In this document: piece by piece, positions 34,191 through 44,298 of the stretch
Layout: the number at the start of each line of letters is the position of its first letter
Numbering within the stretch: the stretch's first letter is position 1
NCBI GenBank assembly: GCA_029168955.1
Contig: JAPDOI010001748.1
Location: forward strand, 82,151 to 146,150
From: Aplectana chamaeleonis
Taxonomy: Eukaryota; Nematoda; Chromadorea; Rhabditida; Cosmocercidae
Direction: 5' to 3'
DNA length: 64,000 bases
The notes under the pieces: generated by a model
What the model was told of the DNA's origin: nothing
What the model saw: only the letters and a program-made list of their open reading frames with translations
The model's database searches: none
Translations under genes and position numbers: made by a program

Positions 34191-34307
34191 GTACATTTTG
34201 TATTACCTTGGGTGCGAAATCGGCGGTAACCTCTGTCCCTATCAGACAGAGGACGTTACGACAGCATGTGCGTATTTTTGTCCTTAGACCCCCCTAGTTG
34301 TATTATA

Positions 34308-35584
34308 TTAGGTCTAGAAGTTAATTTCCGCGTTTTTGTTGTTATTGATATTTTGTAAAAAATAAAATTATTTTTATATAACGAATTTTATGTTATAATG
34401 CTCACTGTATTATCAGCTTTCTATTGATATATAACTTGCTTCACGTACCTTATAAAAAAAGTATTATTTTAGTTTCAGAATATGTCAACTTTTGTGCCGG
34501 AAAAACGCCATTTGCGGGAAGCTCTCCTTTTCCTTTTTCATCTCAAGAAGAAAGCCACTGACGCGCACCAAATGCTTGCCCAAGCTTACGGGGATGCTGC
34601 TCCATCCATAAGAACCTGCCAAGAATGGTTTCAGCGTTTCAAATCGGGTGATTTTGGACGTTAGGACAAAGATCGACCAGGACAGCCAAAAAGTTCGAAG
34701 ACGAAGAACTTCAGGCTTTGTTGGATCAAGATTCGGCTCAAACGCAAGAACAGCTCGCGGCATCTCTCGGCGTCACCCAAAAGCAATTTCTATTCGATTG
34801 AAGGCAATGGGGAAGATTCAAAAGGAAGGAAAATGGATCCCCTATGAGCTCTCAGAACGCAACAAAGAGCAGAGAAAACAACTTCACAAATCTTGTTGGA
34901 CCGATTCCAAAGAAAGTCTTTTTACACCGCATCATAACTGGCGATGAAAAGTGGGTGTACTACGACAATCCAGCGAAGAAAATCGTGGGTTAGTCCTGGT
35001 GAAACAACAACTTCGACCGCAAAACCAAACATCCACGGGAAGAAGGTCTTACTGTGCATATGGTGGATCAACGCGGTATACTGTACTATGAACTTCTTCA
35101 ACCTGGCGAAACAGTTACTGCGAATCGCTATCAACATCAACTAGCGCAATTGCGGCATGAAATCGAAGCAAAGAGACCAGAATGGGCGAGTCGACACGAA
35201 AAGTCATATTGCTTCATGATAACGCTCGACCTCATGTTGCTCGAACGGTAAAAGGATACGCTAAGAGTTCAAATGGGAAGTCTTACCGCACCGCCGTACT
35301 CTCCAGACATCGCCCCGTCGGATTATCACCTTTTCCGGTCAATGGCGCATGGTCTAGCGGAGCAGCGCTTTCAAGATCGTCAAGATGTCAAAAATGGCCT
35401 CGATGAATGGGTGGAGGCCAAACCAGAAAAATTTTATTATGATGGAATCCATAAGTTACCCAAACTCTGGGAAATGGTTGTTATTAATGACGGAAATTAT
35501 TTTGAATAAAAATTTGTTTAAGTATGTCCAGTTTTCAATAGTGTAAAAAGCGTAAAAAACGCGGAAATTAACTTCTAGACCTAA
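34308..35584 (+). mobile_element. Mariner 2, complete element with TIRs (1277 bp)
   Basis: The ends TTAGGTCTAGAAGTTAATTT (continuing CCGCGTTTTT) are perfect inverted repeats of about 29 bases with TA on both sides (34306-34307, 35585-35586). It carries a degenerate transposase and sits inside the CTCTGAG-family MITE. Length and gene content fit the mariner family. The transposase type resembles Hsmar1/cecropia-type mariners, the group to which the hookworm element bandit belongs. Confidence 0.85.
34482..35509 (+). pseudogene. Mariner transposase, Hsmar1/bandit-like, degenerate
   Basis: ATG at 34482 begins MSTFVPEKRHLREALLFLFH, with a paired-like DNA-binding region (AYGDAAPSIRTCQEWFQRF). A stop lies at 34662-34664, followed by several frameshifts (near 34690 and 34790, between 34860 and 34930, near 35230-35280) and another stop near 34990. 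The catalytic landmarks remain in different frames: ITGDEKWVYYDNP, LHDNARPHVA and PPYSPDIAPSDYHLF. The C-terminus WEMVVINDGNYFE is intact. The element would need transposase from elsewhere to move. Confidence 0.9.
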
Positions 35585-35789
35585 TAATTCTTGAATAACC
35601 TTATATCAGATACACTCCCGGAGCCGCTGCAGCCCAATCGCGGAGCCGAAGCGGCTGCCTGATCGCCGCTACGGCTCCGCGGTAGTGCCGCTTCGGTGCC
35701 TGTAGGCGCCGAAGCGGCACTATCGCGGAGCCGCAGCGGCAATTTCGCTCAGAGTGGGACCGGGGAATATGAAGTTTTTCTCCCTCACA

Positions 35790-35880
35790 TGTTTCCAAAC
35801 GGAGCAAGCAGTGGAACGATCGTTCATGGCAAAATATAACACTGATGAGGATTTGACATGATAGGTCCAAAAAGCATAAC
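35790..35880 (+). repeat. Repeat R3, copy 2
   Basis: GGAGCAAGCAGTGGAACGAT, CATGGCAAAATATAACA and GATTTGACATGATAGG match the R3 block at 24820-24905 and 56955-57065. Confidence 0.45.
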
Positions 35881-36029
35881 TTCGAATTGCTTGAAATAAA
35901 GGAGAAAGACCATACATGCTCGAGACTTGAGTACATATCGAGCACGTGTGGAATATTCATTCTCTGACTGAGCGTTTTAAATAAGGCGTTAAGTCTCGTT
36001 AAGAAAAAAAAAACTTTCAAGGAGTTTTG

Positions 36030-36325
36030 AAATTAATTCTAAACTTCGAACGAAATTCGAAAAAAAAATCCGAAATTTCGAACGAGTTTCGAGAAAATCT
36101 CTATTAGTTTCGAAATTCGTTCGTTCAACCGAAATTTTTCCTAACAATTTTTTCACTTTTCACTCGTTCAAAATTTCGTCGAACGGCTTTTTTTTCGAAT
36201 TTCGTTCGTTCGATTGATTTTTCGAACGAGTTTTTTCATCTTTCGTTCGTTCGAGAATGTTTCGAACGAAAAATTTTCAAAATTCGTTTTTTCGACGTTT
36301 TTTTCGAGATTGTACAACTATAACA
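36030..36325 (+). repeat. TTCGTTCG/TTCGAA-rich repeat, third copy
   Basis: Same composition as 4530-4925 and the same ending, TTGTACAACTATA. Low complexity; no gene. Confidence 0.6.
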
Positions 36326-36329
36326 CCCA

Positions 36330-37119
36330 CATATCAACCACAGTTATCACGAAAATTGTCAGGCGATAACCAGAAGAGAAAAGAGAACGAAAAGGAGAAA
36401 AAGAGAAATTAGAACAGAGAAAGAGGAACTGGTTGACGGCTGGTGATGGATAAATTAGCTTTGAGCCATATCGATCATTTTTCATCGGGAGTGGCGTTGG
36501 AAAAGAAGGCGCGAGCTGGGGGCGCTTTTTCCTGGAAGTCGCCTCACATTTTCACCACTTTTTTCCCACTTTTTTCCGAGATGCCTTCGGCGCGACGTGA
36601 GAAAAATGTAGAGCAGCCGAAAAAAGTGAGCGAAACCTGCCCCGCCCTACGAGGCGACTCCCAAGCGAATGTCAGAGATGTAGCTCCTACGCCCCGAAAA
36701 TCAGTCGTCAGGAGACACATTTTTGAAAGGTTGGCTTTCTGAGACAGCAAAAATTTGATAGTGTCATGTTTCAGGAAAATTATTGTAAAAATTCCTGGAA
36801 ATGAATCACAGAAATGATTTGATGTAGAACAACTACAAGTAAAGCTAAAACTAGGAAATGTAGTCAAGTGGCTAAAACTACGATTTTGCCGTCAGTCATA
36901 CATCAGCTATCGATAAATAGTGGCAGACGAGGGATCGGATTTTGAAAGATTATCCGGTAAACTCATCAAAGCAAAAGCAAACACGATTTAAATTGAAGGC
37001 AGCAGACAACGCTTAAAAATGATATCGATTTCATGGCATGAATTGAGGACTCGGGGATAGTAATATGAGGAAATAACGAAAAAACAACGAAAACTGTATG
37101 TCAACGGAGGAAAAACTGT
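36330..37119. other. No gene seen
   Basis: Frames at 36443-36867 overlap on both strands and carry no family signature. A block at 36535-36671 shares words with 31527-31740. Confidence 0.35.
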
Positions 37120-37513
37120 TGTTTTTGTTATCGGATGAAAGTGGACGAGTTACTCAGCGCGCAGTTGAAACAGCGAAAATCAGCAACAAAACTGTTGAGG
37201 TAGAGAAGCCGGTATACTGTGCTTCTCTGGGTCAAATTTACTCTCACAGTTCGAACTGGAAGGTTCACCTCGTTTAAAAAACAACCAGAGTGACCGTCAT
37301 ACAACGATCAATCGGGACGAGTTTGTCTTTTAGGGCTGGGCTGTCGAAGCTCGAGGGCGGGGTTGCATAAATATTTTGATTTCCATTGCTCAAATTTAGT
37401 AGTTTTGCCTAATTTTTAACGCTTCCAACAGTGGGAGCATTCTACTAGAAGCCAGACGACACCAGTAACGTAGTTAACTCATCAACTTTTTCGAGAGTGT
37501 TTGCTGTCTTTAA
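37120..37513 (-). pseudogene. Penelope-like element leader and start of its ORF, fragment
   Basis: The reverse complement of 37120-37513 is colinear with 57549-57850: GTTGGAAGCGT, ACTACTAAATTT, GCAACCCCGCCC, ACAAACTCGTCC, GGCTTCTCTAYCTCA, GTTTTGTTGCTRAT, AACTCGTCCACTTTCAYCCG, ATAACAAAA. It begins at TTAA with AGACAGCAAACACTCTCG, the same kind of terminus as TTAA family D. It is cut off soon after the start of the frame. A 22-base solo end of the CTGTGCTT MITE is inserted at 37217-37238. Confidence 0.6.
37217..37238. mobile_element. Solo MITE terminus flanked by TA
   Basis: CTGTGCTTCTCTGGGTCAAA plus TT lies between TA (37215-37216) and TA (37239-37240). The homologous sequence at 57740-57755 lacks it. 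It is one terminal repeat of the CTGTGCTT MITE without the rest. Confidence 0.6.
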
Positions 37514-38060
37514 AGGCAGCATGCACGCTCGTAAACGTGATTGAGATAACTACGGGAATAGAATGGTATGGCTCAGATTACAACGCCTAAGCATTTTAAA
37601 GCCCCGAAAATGACTCACAATGCCGTTACAGGAGTAGAAAGTTTGGCCCCGCCCGTAATTTCACGCCCCCAGTATTTGCTCTTTTCCTGCAATGCAAGGT
37701 TGCTGGGTCATCTTCACCGTCGGTACTGTTGGTGGATTGCCTAACAAATGAACCACACACGTCACTGACGGCGAAGATGACACAGCAACCCTGCGTTGGG
37801 CTGTAGCCATGAAATTTTGGGTGGGTTTTCACATCTGGGTAGCCAATTACTAAATGTGGTCGTAATGCCCGAAACCGCACGTATTTGCCCTCAGGGCATG
37901 AAAATAGGCTCCGCCCACACAATGTATCGCTTTTGGGCCTAACGCTGCGTTCATGAAATTTCGGGTGCGTTTTCACATGCGGACATTCGTATTCAAAATG
38001 TGGGTTCCGCGCCCGCGCCCGCACCTACGTGGCCTCAGGGCATTAAAATCCTATGCTTCA
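37510..38060 (+). mobile_element. TTAA MITE family D, left end well preserved
   Basis: TTAA then AGGCAGCATGCACGCTCG. The first 240 bases match the reverse complement of 1-240. Beyond about 37750 the sequence partly folds back on itself (TTGCTGGGTCATCTTCACCG against CGGCGAAGATGACACAGCAA). The right terminus was not found. It abuts the Penelope leader at a shared TTAA (37510-37513). Confidence 0.65.
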
Positions 38061-38283
38061 GGCATTATCGCATCTTGGACACCAGTCAATTTCGTGGAGT
38101 AAGTAGCAAAAGATATAACAGTTAACGATGCTCTTCTCAAACAGTCAACTATCTATTATTTCTCAGAATTGCGAAATTTTTTAGCTTTAGTGGGATCGAA
38201 CCCGTGAATCCTAATTCGCCTAAAAATCTTTTACATCTAAATTACGAAATTTCAGAACATCTGTGTCATTTCTTTGACAGGAT

Positions 38284-38612
38284 TTCATATGTTATTCAAG
38301 AAATGTAATACAACTAGGGGACCTAAGAACAAAAATACACACCTGCGGTTGCTACGTACTCTGTCTAATAAGGACAACGGTTACCGCCGTTTTCGTGTCC
38401 AAGAAAATATGGAATGGGTAAATGAACCTTCGACAATTCGTTCCACCACACAGGACAGTATGTCGTACTCCACGCGGGCTCGCTGCTGCACCCTTGCGGA
38501 GCCGGTGCGGTTCCAACGCGACACGGCTGCTGTACTACCGAGGAACTATCGCAGCGCAGTCGAGGGTCGCGGTAATTTCCCGGCACTCACGCGGTAATTT
38601 TTCTATGAGAAC
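38284..38612 (-). mobile_element. CTCTGAG/CCGCAGCGG MITE, copy 3, truncated
   Basis: In reverse it follows 24152-24550 and 33942-34307: CGCGATAGTTCC-like, CCGGCTCCGCAAGGGTGCAG, CAGCGAGCCCGCGTGGAGTA, GGACAGTATG-type, CTAGTTGTATTA, TTCTTGAAT. The GC-rich right third is missing. Confidence 0.6.
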
Positions 38613-38670
38613 ACGTAAGAAGCCGATGATGCCGTGTTGAATTCCATTTCAGCGTTACAAACATGCCAAA

Positions 38671-38802
38671 ATGTTCATTGGAGAACATCGTGATGCTACT
38701 CTGCTATTTCGTGGAACTTACCCACTGTTCCTTAGGATGTACATTGGAGAACATCGTGATGCTACTCTGCTATTTCGTGAAACTTACCCACTGTTCCTTA
38801 GG
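38671..38802 (+). repeat. Two tandem copies of a 66-bp unit
   Basis: ATGTTCATTGGAGAACATCG at 38671 recurs as ATGTACATTGGAGAACATCG at 38737. Each unit runs through CTCTGCTATTTCGTGRAACT to TTCCTTAGG with only two differences, so the duplication is recent. Confidence 0.85.
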
Positions 38803-39689
38803 AGAGCACCTTGAGCTTATTTGCTTTAGGGGCGCGTGGTCGAGCTGCTTGCCTCCTTGTCGGGTCTAGTGGCGTTGGAGCCGTACAAAGCTCTCCAATA
38901 TTTTTTTGTTCTTGGCGTGTTTCATATCGCTCCGGCGCCGCTCGGCCCAAAGAGAGGACACGCAGCTCGACCGCACGCCTGCAACACAAAGCAGCTCAAA
39001 GTGCTCTCCTTTTTTGCGAACAGAGGGTATAGTAAAAGTTGCGTTGGCAAGAAATTACCTTTGTGTGGCATGTAAGCTCATTCTTTTCAATCTCTTTTAT
39101 TACCAGTCATGGATTCTTCGGGCAGTGCTTCGCCTAGGGTTTACCCTCGCAGTTGCGGCATCGAGTTTCTTATATTGTCCGGAAGTCAAGCACCTTGCGG
39201 ATTAGGCTGCGCTTAGAGGGTTCACCTGGCCAGAACATTCCACCAAGTTTTTCAATACAAGCATTCTTAGCATTCAGTTCTATCTCAAAAACGATCGCGT
39301 GACTACAAAGGTGTGAACTTTGAAAGGCCAAAAAGCTAGTCAGAGCCTCCAACAGGTACGCTTAGGTGAACGAACTTGGTCTTCAGATGATTCAAATGTT
39401 CGATCAGAGGATTAGAATCGTGAACGAACGAAAGACTAGGAAGTGCGCATGAACTCGTGTGAACAAAAAGAGCGATGGGGTGCAGTGACCTAGCACATGA
39501 AGGAGAAAAAAAGAAGAAAACTGGATGTGGATTAACTAATTCTATACCACATTGGGCTGGCTCACTGCACTTCAATCTTGTTGAAAAAGGCGATTTTGCT
39601 CTGAGCTGGCTGAGAGTTGTGACTATGGAGGAAATTGTTTCTTCACTCTTTGCTACAAATTCGAGACAAGAAGACGAGTAGGAGAGTGG

Positions 39690-39935
39690 TAACCAGTTAA
39701 AGCGTTGAGGGTTGATGTGGACACCGGACATTTGAGACCAGTCACAGAGCAGAGGTAATCGTCTCCGACTGTTGCATGTCAACCGAAGGCGGTGTGACAA
39801 GCTGCTACGGTTGGTAACAAGTCAATTTTAAGAGTGTCCATAGGTAACTAAAACTAACAAAAGGACTAAGTTAGGGAGTCACCTTATCGTTTTCCGTAAA
39901 CACTTCCTGCGGGTCACTGTAGGAATGACGTATGA
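39690..39935 (-). pseudogene. Degenerate coding-like segment in the duplication, copy 1
   Basis: In the frame that is open in copy 2 (60110-60400), this copy reads DKVTP, then LLVLVTY, then VAACHTAFG, a stop, HATVGDDYLC, SVTGLKCPVS and STLNALTGY. It has a stop in place of the tryptophan after HTAFG and an extra base near 39838 that shifts the frame. Several differences between copies are silent in this frame. A 154-codon frame at 39336-39800 on the same strand is in another phase and is not conserved in copy 2. Confidence 0.3.
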
Positions 39936-40493
39936 GAGATGCAAGCGAGAGAAGGGCTACATAGGCTCACAATTCCCTCTCTGCATCCAGTCTGACTTGG
40001 AAAATATCAATTTTGACAGATCTTTGACCCACCCGTGGGCCATATTTGTAGAAAGGATATGTCACTGAAACAGTTTTTTATAGCATTCGTCGTCCACCTA
40101 TCAACAAGATATAAATAATGTCGCAATAGTTATAACCCCAATAATGCAGGAGAAGCCACCTGCTCATGCGGGACGACACGAATAGAATCGTTCCAGGGCA
40201 TTATGGTGCTTTTCTCGCGACGTCCATTCAGGTCGGGTCAGTGAGTCCTATTCCGCGAAAACCACACTTTCGAATGGAATCGCAGAGGGATGTACACTCA
40301 TTCGTTAGTCATGCATTGTAACATTGCTATAAGAACAAGCAATGACGAAGAACTTTTATCCACAGATCTTCCAATTGGACAGTTTCGTCCTCACGCGAAT
40401 GATCATCAGAAGATTTAGAAAATCCGAAAATTATTGAAAAAATTGCCGTTTCAGGATAGTTTGATATACCGACGGCGACCGCTCAAAGCCACT

Positions 40494-41203
40494 ACTCAGA
40501 AAAATCAAAACAAGTTTTATTGCAATATAAACGTAACTTACTTGAATGTCTCAAGTAACTTACATTTATATTACATGTAACATACATTTATACTACATGT
40601 AACTTAAATTTATATTACAAGTAAGTTACACTTATGTTACATGTAACTTGCATTTAAATTTGCACTATGGGTGGCCATCACGTGACGCAGACGACACGCG
40701 ACGCAGAGGGCGTGTCCCAGACCACACACTACGTAAAGAATGGTGTGCCGGGCCTTCCCTGCTGGTGTGGCGTCAAGTACCTCAAACTTAGGCAATTGAA
40801 CCAACGGCAACGCCAGCCGTAAGCCTGACCCCCCGAGTGCGTCGTACATCAACCTTGGAAGTATCTTCTTGGCCAATTTAAATTACTTGCGACTTATATT
40901 GTGCCATTTAAGTTACATGTAACATATCGGAGGCGCACCGCACGCAGTATCCCGCCGATATGTTACATGTAACTTAAATGACCTGAGATAAGTCGCAAGT
41001 AACTTACATGGGCGCAGATATGTTACAAGTAACTTGTTTTCGGCCTTTTCTGTTACAGGTAACTTGTTTTCATTTTCCTGAGTAGCCGGGATCATACATA
41101 CCGCGATAGGCGAAAGCGACGGTACATAACAGACATATCGATTTTCGGTTGATGTGGATGGTGCGTTGCGTCGCCCGTCGTTGGAAGTATGATCCCGGCC
41201 ACT
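40494..41203. mobile_element. Insertion rich in GTTACATGTAAC palindromes (710 bp)
   Basis: GCCACT occurs just before (40488-40493) and at the end (41198-41203), whereas copy 2 of the duplication has a single TCACT at this place. The block begins and partly ends with complementary CTACTCAGRAAAAT and ATTTTCCTGAGTAG (40492-40505, 41072-41085), followed by a 115-base hairpin closed by GCCGGGATCATAC (41085-41199). Between them AAGTTACATGTAAC-like words occur at least eight times in two clusters (40520-40650 and 40905-41070), around a GC-rich middle. No protein frame is convincing. Confidence 0.7.
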
Positions 41204-41412
41204 CTCCGAACGTCTCGTACAGCAAAATACGAATTTATTGATTAGGGAAATTTGTCTCGGTTATACTCGCATAGCCGTTGGCACGGATCGCATCGGTATC
41301 CTACGTTCCTTATTTACCGCTGGCGCAAACTCGGTGCGCATATGTTAGAACCGAATTCGCGCCAACGCACACAAAGGAACGCGAAGTATCAGTGCGATAC
41401 GGGACCACTGTA

Positions 41413-41680
41413 CTGTGCTTTTCTGGGCCGAATTCCGGCCCATATTTGCGTCTCGACAGGCCTTGCGGTCACACGCGCTCGAGTCAGTCGAGTTCCCAGC
41501 GCTAAAGCAGACTCGATGTGGCTTTTTTGTACAGTTTTCTTCAATTTTGTTTAGTTTCCAGTTTCCAAATCCCACCTGGAGTCAACAGATCGGCGGCTGC
41601 GGTGCTGGAAACTCTTCCGACTCGAAAGCGCGAGGATGCAAAGCGTGCCGAGACGCAATTGCGGACCCAGAGAAGCACAG
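41413..41680 (+). mobile_element. TA-flanked MITE, CTGTGCTT family (268 bp), with empty site
   Basis: CTGTGCTTTTCTGGG at the left is mirrored by CCCAGAGAAGCACAG at the right, with TA on both sides (41411-41412, 41681-41682). In copy 2 the same place (61134-61146) reads ACCACTGTAGCTTTCG with one TA. This fixes the element limits and the TA duplication. Confidence 0.9.
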
Positions 41681-42360
41681 TAGCTTTCGTACCAATGTTG
41701 ATTTTATTTCAGGATTACAACTCTAAGACCTACAAAACTCTTTGATATCATCAACGTTTTCGGTTGGTGGTGAATATGTAAGTTTCGACAGTTGCTTTTA
41801 GCTTGAGAATGCTCCTTGATTTTTAACATTCAGGTCATAAGTTTCGAGATTCAAAGGAGGTGTTCAATCTATGGAAAAGTGTCTTGGAGCATTTTGCGAT
41901 TTTTGTTCGTTTCGAAGTCGACAAAATAAAGTGTCATGTTGGCAAAAAAAAAACTCGAGACTTTCTCTTCAGTGGGTTTCCGAAGGTTGACTTTAGGATA
42001 TTTTTTGAAGGAAAAAGTAGCAAAATTCTATCGAATAATGTGAGCAGTATACATTGAGTACAGAAAACGTACAGATAACTATTTCCGTTGGGAAAATAAT
42101 GCTTTTTAAAATTTGTAGTCAGTTTACTATCCAAAATTTCTATTATCCATTGGAAAGCGAGCCGGCACTTCATCAAAAAGACGATCCCTAATCTAATGGG
42201 GACACGGCTGGTATGATGGACATTTCGAAGAATTTACAAAGCCAGCTTGTCCAAAAGATTCACTGTATGCTGCATAGATTCTCGAAAGATGACAGTGGCT
42301 TTTCGATGCTATCAAAATGGAGGAAAAAAACGCTAAGAAATTTCCTAACGAGTACGGGGT

Positions 42361-43194
42361 TTATAGAAGCATCATTCAGAAGCTCTTCTGCATACATTAG
42401 CGAACAATTGTCTTCCAACAAAGTAATTTCGCAAAAAATGGCTCTATACGAAACCGCGCAAATTTTTTTCAAGCATAAAAAGGTTTTCCGGCATTTTTTT
42501 GCGCTCACAAAGAGCCGCATCGCCATAACAAGCTTCATAGTATTCCGGTTTCTAATTGGAAGTCATTTCTGGATTGGCGTCATTGAGTGCTACACGATAG
42601 AATTACAAAATGGTAGATTCAACTCCAGAATTTCTCAGAAAATTGCATAGATGCACCGCAGAATTGTGGTGCGCGCGAAGCGCGCACCAGATTTGGCTCT
42701 AACTCGCCCATGCGCTACTCTGCGATTCCGAAAGCAGCGTTCAGAGTGATTGTGGAGATGCGGTTTTTCCTCCTTTGGAAAGAGCGTAAAAAGTTGGTGT
42801 ATGTACCAAAAAATGGTTTGGAGTGGTTTCTTGGCACTCGAGAAAAACGGAGAAAACCACGTAATTTTTGTCGAAAAACTGTTAATCTCCTTTTTTTAGA
42901 CGGCGTTCACGATCTTGTGCTACCAGTTAAAATTGAGCTTGGAAGCCATTTTTTGGCAGGTGGCTGGAAATGGATGCAGCTAGCTCCTATTCAGATTTGG
43001 AGTTGAAAGCTCAATTTTAGCGGACCCTCAAAACTGAAGGTCAAGACGGGTAAAAACATGTTAACATGTTATTGTAAACCACCCGACGTTCACTGAGCTG
43101 TGAAAATGAACTAATGGAAATTCACACAGCTAATGATAGGCTTCCGGCCAAGATTGTTCTCTCTTTGAGACGGTTGGTGTAAATAGGATTTGAG
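42361..43194. other. No gene seen
   Basis: Frames at 42213-42650 and 42710-43006 show no family features. A short inverted GCGCGCGAAGCGCGC occurs at about 42672-42686. Confidence 0.35.
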
Positions 43195-44040
43195 AGATGC
43201 GCAGGACGCCGCAGAAAGTGTGCGGTCAACCAGAGGAAATTTCGCAGGACGTCGTAGAAAGTGTGAGGAACAATAGTGAAAATGCGCGGGACGCCGTAGA
43301 AGGTGTGCGGGCTCCCAATGGGAATGCGCAGGACGCCGTAGAAAATGTGCGAGATCACAGTGGGAATGCGCGGGACGCCGTAGAAAATGTACGGGACCCC
43401 AGTGGGAGTGTGCAGGACGACGTAGAAGGTGTGCGGGTTCCAGTGAGAGTGCGCAGGACGCCGTACAAAATGTACGGGATTCCAGTGAGAGTGCACAGAA
43501 CGCCGCAAAAAGTGTGCGGGCCACCAGTGGGAAAGCGTAGGTTGTCGTAGGAAGTGTGCGGGACCCCAGTGGGAATGCGCGGAACGCCGTAGAAGGTGTG
43601 CGGGCTTCCAAAGGGAGTGCGCAGGACGCTGCAGAAAATGTACGGGACTCCAGTGGGAGTGCACAGCACGCCGCACAAAGTGTGCGGGCCACCAGTGGGA
43701 AAGCGTAGGTTGTCGTAGGAAGTGTGCGGGACCCCAGTGGGAATGCGCGGGACGCCGTAGAAGGTGTGCGGTCTCCCAGTGGGAGTGCGCAGTACGCCGT
43801 AGAAAATGTGCTAGAGCACAGTGGGAATGCGCGGGACGCCGTAGAAGGTGTGCATGACCATAGTGGGAGTGCGCGGGACGCCGTAGAAAATGTACGGGAT
43901 TTCAGTGGGAGTGCGCAGGATGCCGTAAAAAATGTACGGACCCAGTGGGAGTGCGCAGGATGCCGTAGAAAGTGTGCAACACCCCACTGGAAGTGCGCAT
44001 GAAGCCGCAAAACGTGTACGTGGTCTCAGTAGGGAAGCGA
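43195..44040 (+). repeat. Minisatellite A, 42-bp unit (about 20 units)
   Basis: Each unit is two related 21-base halves: GTGTGCGGGACCC followed by CAGTGGGA, then GTGCGCAGGACGCC followed by GTAGAAA. A higher-order repeat of four units (168 bases) is seen by comparing 43514-43585 with 43682-43753. Because 42 is a multiple of three, long frames stay open on several phases, for example 43111-44010 on the minus strand with a 14-residue period (PAHSHWGPAHFLRR). There is no evidence these are translated. Confidence 0.9.
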
Positions 44041-44298
44041 GGGTCGTTTTTTATGGTTAAGGGTCACAATTTTTAGGAGTTATGGCCTACAGCAATGAAT
44101 GTAGGACCTAGAGAGATTGCGGACTCTTCGTAACATACTGTAGTCTGATTGTTCTATCACACATTTTTTCGAAATAAGTGAGATTGGTCGGTGAGTTTTT
44201 GTTTCCACTCTCACACTTTCTTCTGTTTCCATTCCTTCCACAGGGGTGGTAGTAAATGCATTTTCAACGCCAGTTAACCATCACCTTTGAACCGCGAC

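Larger units (their letters stand above)
33942..35754 (+). mobile_element. CTCTGAG/CCGCAGCGG MITE, copy 2, split by mariner 2
   Basis: The ends CTCTGAGAGCATTTGCCGC and GCGGCAATTTCGCTCAGAG are complementary. Excluding 34308-35584 and one TA leaves about 534 bases, close to the 530-base copy at 24152-24681 and colinear with it. The right part has strong GC inverted repeats (GCCGAAGCGGC, GCCGCTTCGGTGCC). Confidence 0.75.
38855..42360 (+). repeat. Segmental duplication, copy 1
   Basis: Colinear with 59130-61780 in direct orientation. Landmarks: a GGGYCTAGTGSCGT block, the GAACGAACGAAAGACTAGGA block, GCGTTGAGGGTTGATGTGGA, the GAAAACCACACTTTCG block, ACGTCTCGTACAGC, GGTGCGCATATGTTAGAACC, ACAAAGCCAGCTTGTCCAA. 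Identity is high in places (near 41210-41410) and lower elsewhere. Copy-specific differences are a 710-base block at 40494-41203 and a MITE at 41413-41680, both absent from copy 2. Confidence 0.85.

Noticed and set aside
34169..34300. Functional SL RNA gene
   Set aside because: Despite the SL1-like 22-mer there is no Sm site or proximal promoter element, and the sequence is part of a repeated MITE.
38165..38260. tRNA-like GGTTCGATCCC box on the minus strand
   Set aside because: The B box is near consensus, but the T stem pairs at only about three of five positions, the A box is poor and no acceptor stem forms.
39336..39800. 154-codon minus-strand frame in duplication copy 1
   Set aside because: The phase is not conserved in copy 2, where a different phase is open and shows silent differences.
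43111..44010. 299-codon minus-strand frame with a 14-residue repeat
   Set aside because: It lies on minisatellite A. A 42-base period keeps several phases open on both strands, and there is no start context, splice site or non-repetitive domain.
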